Assembly: GCA_047639615.1 (NCBI GenBank)
Contig: JBLIOL010000242.1
Location: 1-8,665 of the forward strand
Origin: CAYWNK01 sp047639615
GTDB lineage: Bacteria; Planctomycetota; UBA1135; GCA-002686595
Direction of reading: 5' to 3'
DNA length: 8,665 nt
The notes beneath the pieces were generated by a model. That model was not told where the DNA came from, made no database searches, and saw nothing but the letters and a program-made list of their open reading frames with translations. Below are positions 6,436 to 8,665 of this stretch, piece by piece. Every line of letters starts with the position of its first letter. Position 1 is the stretch's first letter. Position numbers and translations under genes: made by a program.

Positions 6436-7116
6436 ATGAAAGATTGCAGACGACCCGCCTCGAGCGGCGGTGGTGCCGGATCCTGGCGCTTGGCCGGGGC
6501 CCTGGTCATCTTGGGACTGTGCGGAGGGACGCAAGGTTGCCGAGTTCCCTCTCCGAAGCCCGAGCAGCTGCTGAGCTACGGCTTCGGGAGCCCTGGGCAG
6601 GCGTTCCGGTCCTTTGCTACGGCGGTCCAGGGGGAGCTGTTGGACCCGCTTTACGATTCTCTCTCGAACAGCTTCAAGAGCTTCGAAACCGGCGCCGGGC
6701 TATCCAGGAACGGGTTCAAAGAGGCCTGGGACGGTCTCATTCAGGAAGAGCCCCTGCTCCGGTGGGCCCTCTACCAGGCCACCAAGGACCCCAGCCAGGT
6801 CAGCATCGTGCGCGCTCCGGACGGGCACAAGGCCAAGGCCCAGGCACTCGTCGCGGGCAGACTGCTGGAGGTCTACCTGGTGCGCGAGGGCTTCTGGGAG
6901 ATCTACGCCGAGGACGAAGACGCCACCCAAGACCCCGTGCGCTTGGCTGACCGCTCAGTGCCGAAACTTGAGGGCGCCACGCCGGGAGGCCTCGGGGCCG
7001 ACGAGACGCGGACCTTCATCTACGTGCCCACCCCCGCCGACGGAATCGGACGCTTGGCCCACATCAAGGGCGGCTACGAGTGGAAGGTCTCCGGCTTCAA
7101 CGTGATCGAGCAGTAG
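6436..7116 (+). CDS. Putative exported or lipoprotein of unknown function
   Basis: This 226-residue protein has a basic N-terminus (MKDCRR), a hydrophobic segment at about 18-29 (LAGALVILGL) and then GTQGC (31-35). It is therefore exported; C35 could be lipid-modified, although TQGC is not a standard lipobox. The mature part begins with a Pro-rich stretch and then SPGQAFRSFATAVQ (52-65) and LLDPLYDSLSNSFK (68-81). That arrangement recalls small alpha+beta proteins that follow a 'processed as a batch of counters for events' pattern in planctomycete envelope genes, but no family can be named. The rest is mixed charged alpha/beta with no catalytic motif. It is the only clear plus-strand gene here, divergent from the DUF1573 lipoprotein and convergent with the next gene. 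The ATG at 6436 has AGGA 10 nt upstream and gives a full signal peptide. It is a credible gene because of the signal, the ribosome site and the absence of a competing gene on the other strand. Confidence 0.75.
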   Translation: MKDCRRPASSGGGAGSWRLAGALVILGLCGGTQGCRVPSPKPEQLLSYGFGSPGQAFRSFATAVQGELLDPLYDSLSNSFKSFETGAGLSRNGFKEAWDGLIQEEPLLRWALYQATKDPSQVSIVRAPDGHKAKAQALVAGRLLEVYLVREGFWEIYAEDEDATQDPVRLADRSVPKLEGATPGGLGADETRTFIYVPTPADGIGRLAHIKGGYEWKVSGFNVIEQ

Positions 7117-7129
7117 CCCGAGCAGTAGC
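7107..7129 (+). repeat. 12-nt tandem duplication carrying a second in-frame stop codon
   Basis: CGAGCAGTAGC occurs at 7107-7117 and again at 7119-7129. The first copy contains the TAG that ends the plus-strand gene (7114-7116); the second holds another TAG exactly 12 nt later in the same frame. The second copy also forms a small CGAGC-AGTA-GCTCG hairpin (7119-7132), too short to call a terminator. The 36-bp convergent gap from 7117 to 7152 holds nothing else recognisable. Confidence 0.8.
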
Positions 7130-7152
7130 TCGCTCAGACCCCGGCCCGAGCC

Positions 7153-8665
7153 CTACTTGGACTTGCTCCGGTCGCCGTCTTCCGAGCCATCGTCGCCCTT
7201 GTCCTCGCCCGGCAGCAGGCGCAGCTCGAGGCCCATGGAGCCGACCTTCACGGACTTGATCTCCGCCATGGCGTAGCTCCGGCGTTGAGCCATGATGCGC
7301 AGGGTGTTCGCCTCGGTCAGGCCGAAGATCTGGAACGTGCCATCGGGCTCCGTACTGACCTGGCCGCCGCGAATGGCCTGCCAGCCGCCCATGGGACCCT
7401 CGTTCAGGGCGGACTGAGCCGTCACGCGAGCACCCCCCACGGGTTGCCCGAGGGTGTCGATGATCCGGCCAGAAGCCAGCAGCGGCACGCCTGAGAAGAA
7501 CACGTCGCCCAGGTCCGTGTCCCCGGCGGGCACGTCGAAGGAAAGGTCCAGCTCAGCCTCCGCGGGGTTCATCCCATCCACAGGCCCCATGACCATGCGC
7601 CCGATGCGCTCACTTCCCAGGACCCAGGGCGTGCCCATGCTGATCCTGAATTCGCCGGCTTCGTTGCAGGCCATCGAAGGGCCCGAGCGGATGCTACCGT
7701 CAACGATCAACTGCAAGCGTCCGCGCCGGCCACTCAGGGGCTTTCCATCGGGCCCCACCGCGCGACCGGTCAGGGTCGGACGCAAGCTGTCCCAAACCAG
7801 GACCTGTGTGTGTTCCTCGCCCGCAACCGGCGGACCGGTCACCTCGAAGGTCTTGTCGGAAAGGTCGGGTAGACCGCTTAGCTGGACCTTCACCTCAAGC
7901 CCCACCTCGACCCACGCGAAACGCGTACGGCCGTTCTGCGTGCGCTGCATGGTGATGGCCTTGAACAGCTCATGACCCGTGGAGGGCTGCACGCTGGTCT
8001 CGCCCATGGCGATACCCATGCGCTGCACTCGAGGCTGGCCCTCGCCGTCGTGCACGACGATGTTGAGCGCGGCCGCCGGGGGCATGCGCAGCTCGATCAC
8101 TTCGGTGGGCAGGTTCTCCGGATCCAATCGAATGCGCACGGGGTTCTTCTGGGGGAAGCCCAGGGTTACGGCGTAGGGCCGGCCGTCCGTACGCGGCTGA
8201 AGCACATTGCGCACGTGAGTGAAGGCGGCGACCCCCATGGTGTTCGAAGGGCGCACCATCAGCGAACGCGGCGAATCACCATCGTCCAGCAAGATGGCCA
8301 CGGGCACGCTCGAAACAAATCTGCCTTCAGCATCGAGCACCAGCACCTGCAACTCCACCACCGCGCGCATGGGGATCTTGACCTCATCCGCGACCGGGCC
8401 GATCCAAGTCAGCTCACCGCGATGGCCGGACCCCTCGGCTAGCACGGCGCCACTATCGACTCGCGGCAAAACGGCGAGGCCTTCGTCGTTCGTCTGGAAA
8501 CTGGTGCCGTGCTGGCGGATGTAATCCAAGCGCGTGCCCTCCGCATCGAAGGCCACCTGCCATTCCGCAGCGGGTCGCGTATCGCGATCCAAGAGCCACA
8601 CATCGATGCCCCGCAAGGGCTCCTCGTTGCCGGGCTGGCGGGTTTCAATGGTCACGTGCGTCGAC
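7153..8665 (-). CDS. Large beta-rich, carboxypeptidase-regulatory-like protein, N-terminus outside window (partial)
   Basis: The frame is open from the window edge to a TAG at 7155-7153, giving at least 503 codons. A GTG at 8655-8653 exists, but the residues around it (THVTIETRQPGNEEPLRG) read like the inside of a beta-sandwich domain. There is no signal peptide, so the real start is probably beyond the edge. Numbering from that GTG, segments at about 295-320 (LTGRAVGPDGKPLSGRRGRL) and 392-412 (LASGRIIDTLGQPVGGARV) match the carboxypeptidase-regulatory-like pattern: G-x-V/I, then G-x-P-(V/L)-x-G-A/R. The second is followed by STEPDGTFQIFGL (434-446), as in those domains. Earlier parts (95-125, 195-215) may be further beta-sandwich repeats. 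The tail from 483 is Asp/Glu/Lys/Ser-rich. No protease or other enzyme motif is visible. Such proteins are usually secreted or surface-attached. It converges on the plus-strand gene with a 36-bp gap. Confidence 0.85.
   Translation of the reverse strand, partial: STHVTIETRQPGNEEPLRGIDVWLLDRDTRPAAEWQVAFDAEGTRLDYIRQHGTSFQTNDEGLAVLPRVDSGAVLAEGSGHRGELTWIGPVADEVKIPMRAVVELQVLVLDAEGRFVSSVPVAILLDDGDSPRSLMVRPSNTMGVAAFTHVRNVLQPRTDGRPYAVTLGFPQKNPVRIRLDPENLPTEVIELRMPPAAALNIVVHDGEGQPRVQRMGIAMGETSVQPSTGHELFKAITMQRTQNGRTRFAWVEVGLEVKVQLSGLPDLSDKTFEVTGPPVAGEEHTQVLVWDSLRPTLTGRAVGPDGKPLSGRRGRLQLIVDGSIRSGPSMACNEAGEFRISMGTPWVLGSERIGRMVMGPVDGMNPAEAELDLSFDVPAGDTDLGDVFFSGVPLLASGRIIDTLGQPVGGARVTAQSALNEGPMGGWQAIRGGQVSTEPDGTFQIFGLTEANTLRIMAQRRSYAMAEIKSVKVGSMGLELRLLPGEDKGDDGSEDGDRSKSK

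Noticed and set aside
7119..7132. Small CGAGC-AGTA-GCTCG hairpin in the convergent gap as a terminator
   Set aside because: The stem is only 5 bp and no T-run follows on either strand.
1..8665. CRISPR array, tRNA or rRNA gene, insertion sequence or attachment site
   Set aside because: No regularly spaced repeats, cloverleaf or rRNA-like stretches, transposase or integrase frames, or terminal inverted repeats were seen; nearly all the sequence is explained by genes.

Overview
This window is high-GC bacterial DNA in which a few long genes fill almost all of the sequence. The best guess for the source is Planctomycetota or a relative. The reasons are a DUF1573 lipoprotein with the CGCT signature, a neighbouring large protein resembling carboxypeptidase-regulatory repeats, GTG starts, and mostly weak Shine-Dalgarno sites. 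No RNA gene or phylogenetic marker is present, so this is an inference.

Positions 1-4550 hold a four-gene minus-strand operon for a type IV pilus or related type II secretion-like machine. Transcription runs from high to low coordinates: a PilB/GspE-type assembly ATPase (4550-2880), a PilT retraction ATPase (2857-1802), a second PilB/GspE-type ATPase (1805-138), and the first 33 codons of a further gene cut off by the window edge (101-1), which may be PilC/GspF. The pilT stop and the following pilB start overlap by 4 nt, with a GGAGG ribosome site inside the end of pilT. The operon therefore has two extension-type motors flanking one retraction motor. The two PilB paralogs differ in their MshEN (c-di-GMP) motifs and in the residues just before the Walker B strand.

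Positions 4551-4732 are non-coding. They hold the operon leader, with three copies of CCCTGCC read on the minus strand, and a strong hairpin that probably ends transcription from the gene upstream. That gene (6346-4733, minus) encodes a lipoprotein with three DUF1573-like Ig domains, of which only the first keeps the CGC cysteines.

An 89-bp divergent intergenic region separates it from a plus-strand gene (6436-7116) for a small, probably exported protein of unknown function. That gene converges on a long minus-strand gene (8665-7153) for a beta-rich, probably extracytoplasmic protein whose N-terminus lies outside the window.

The machine itself is recognisable. The least ordinary parts are the paired, diverged PilB motors around PilT, the phased repeats upstream of the operon, and the three uncharacterised envelope proteins next to it. 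No pilin, prepilin peptidase or alignment-complex gene lies in the window, so pilus versus pseudopilus secretion system cannot be decided here.
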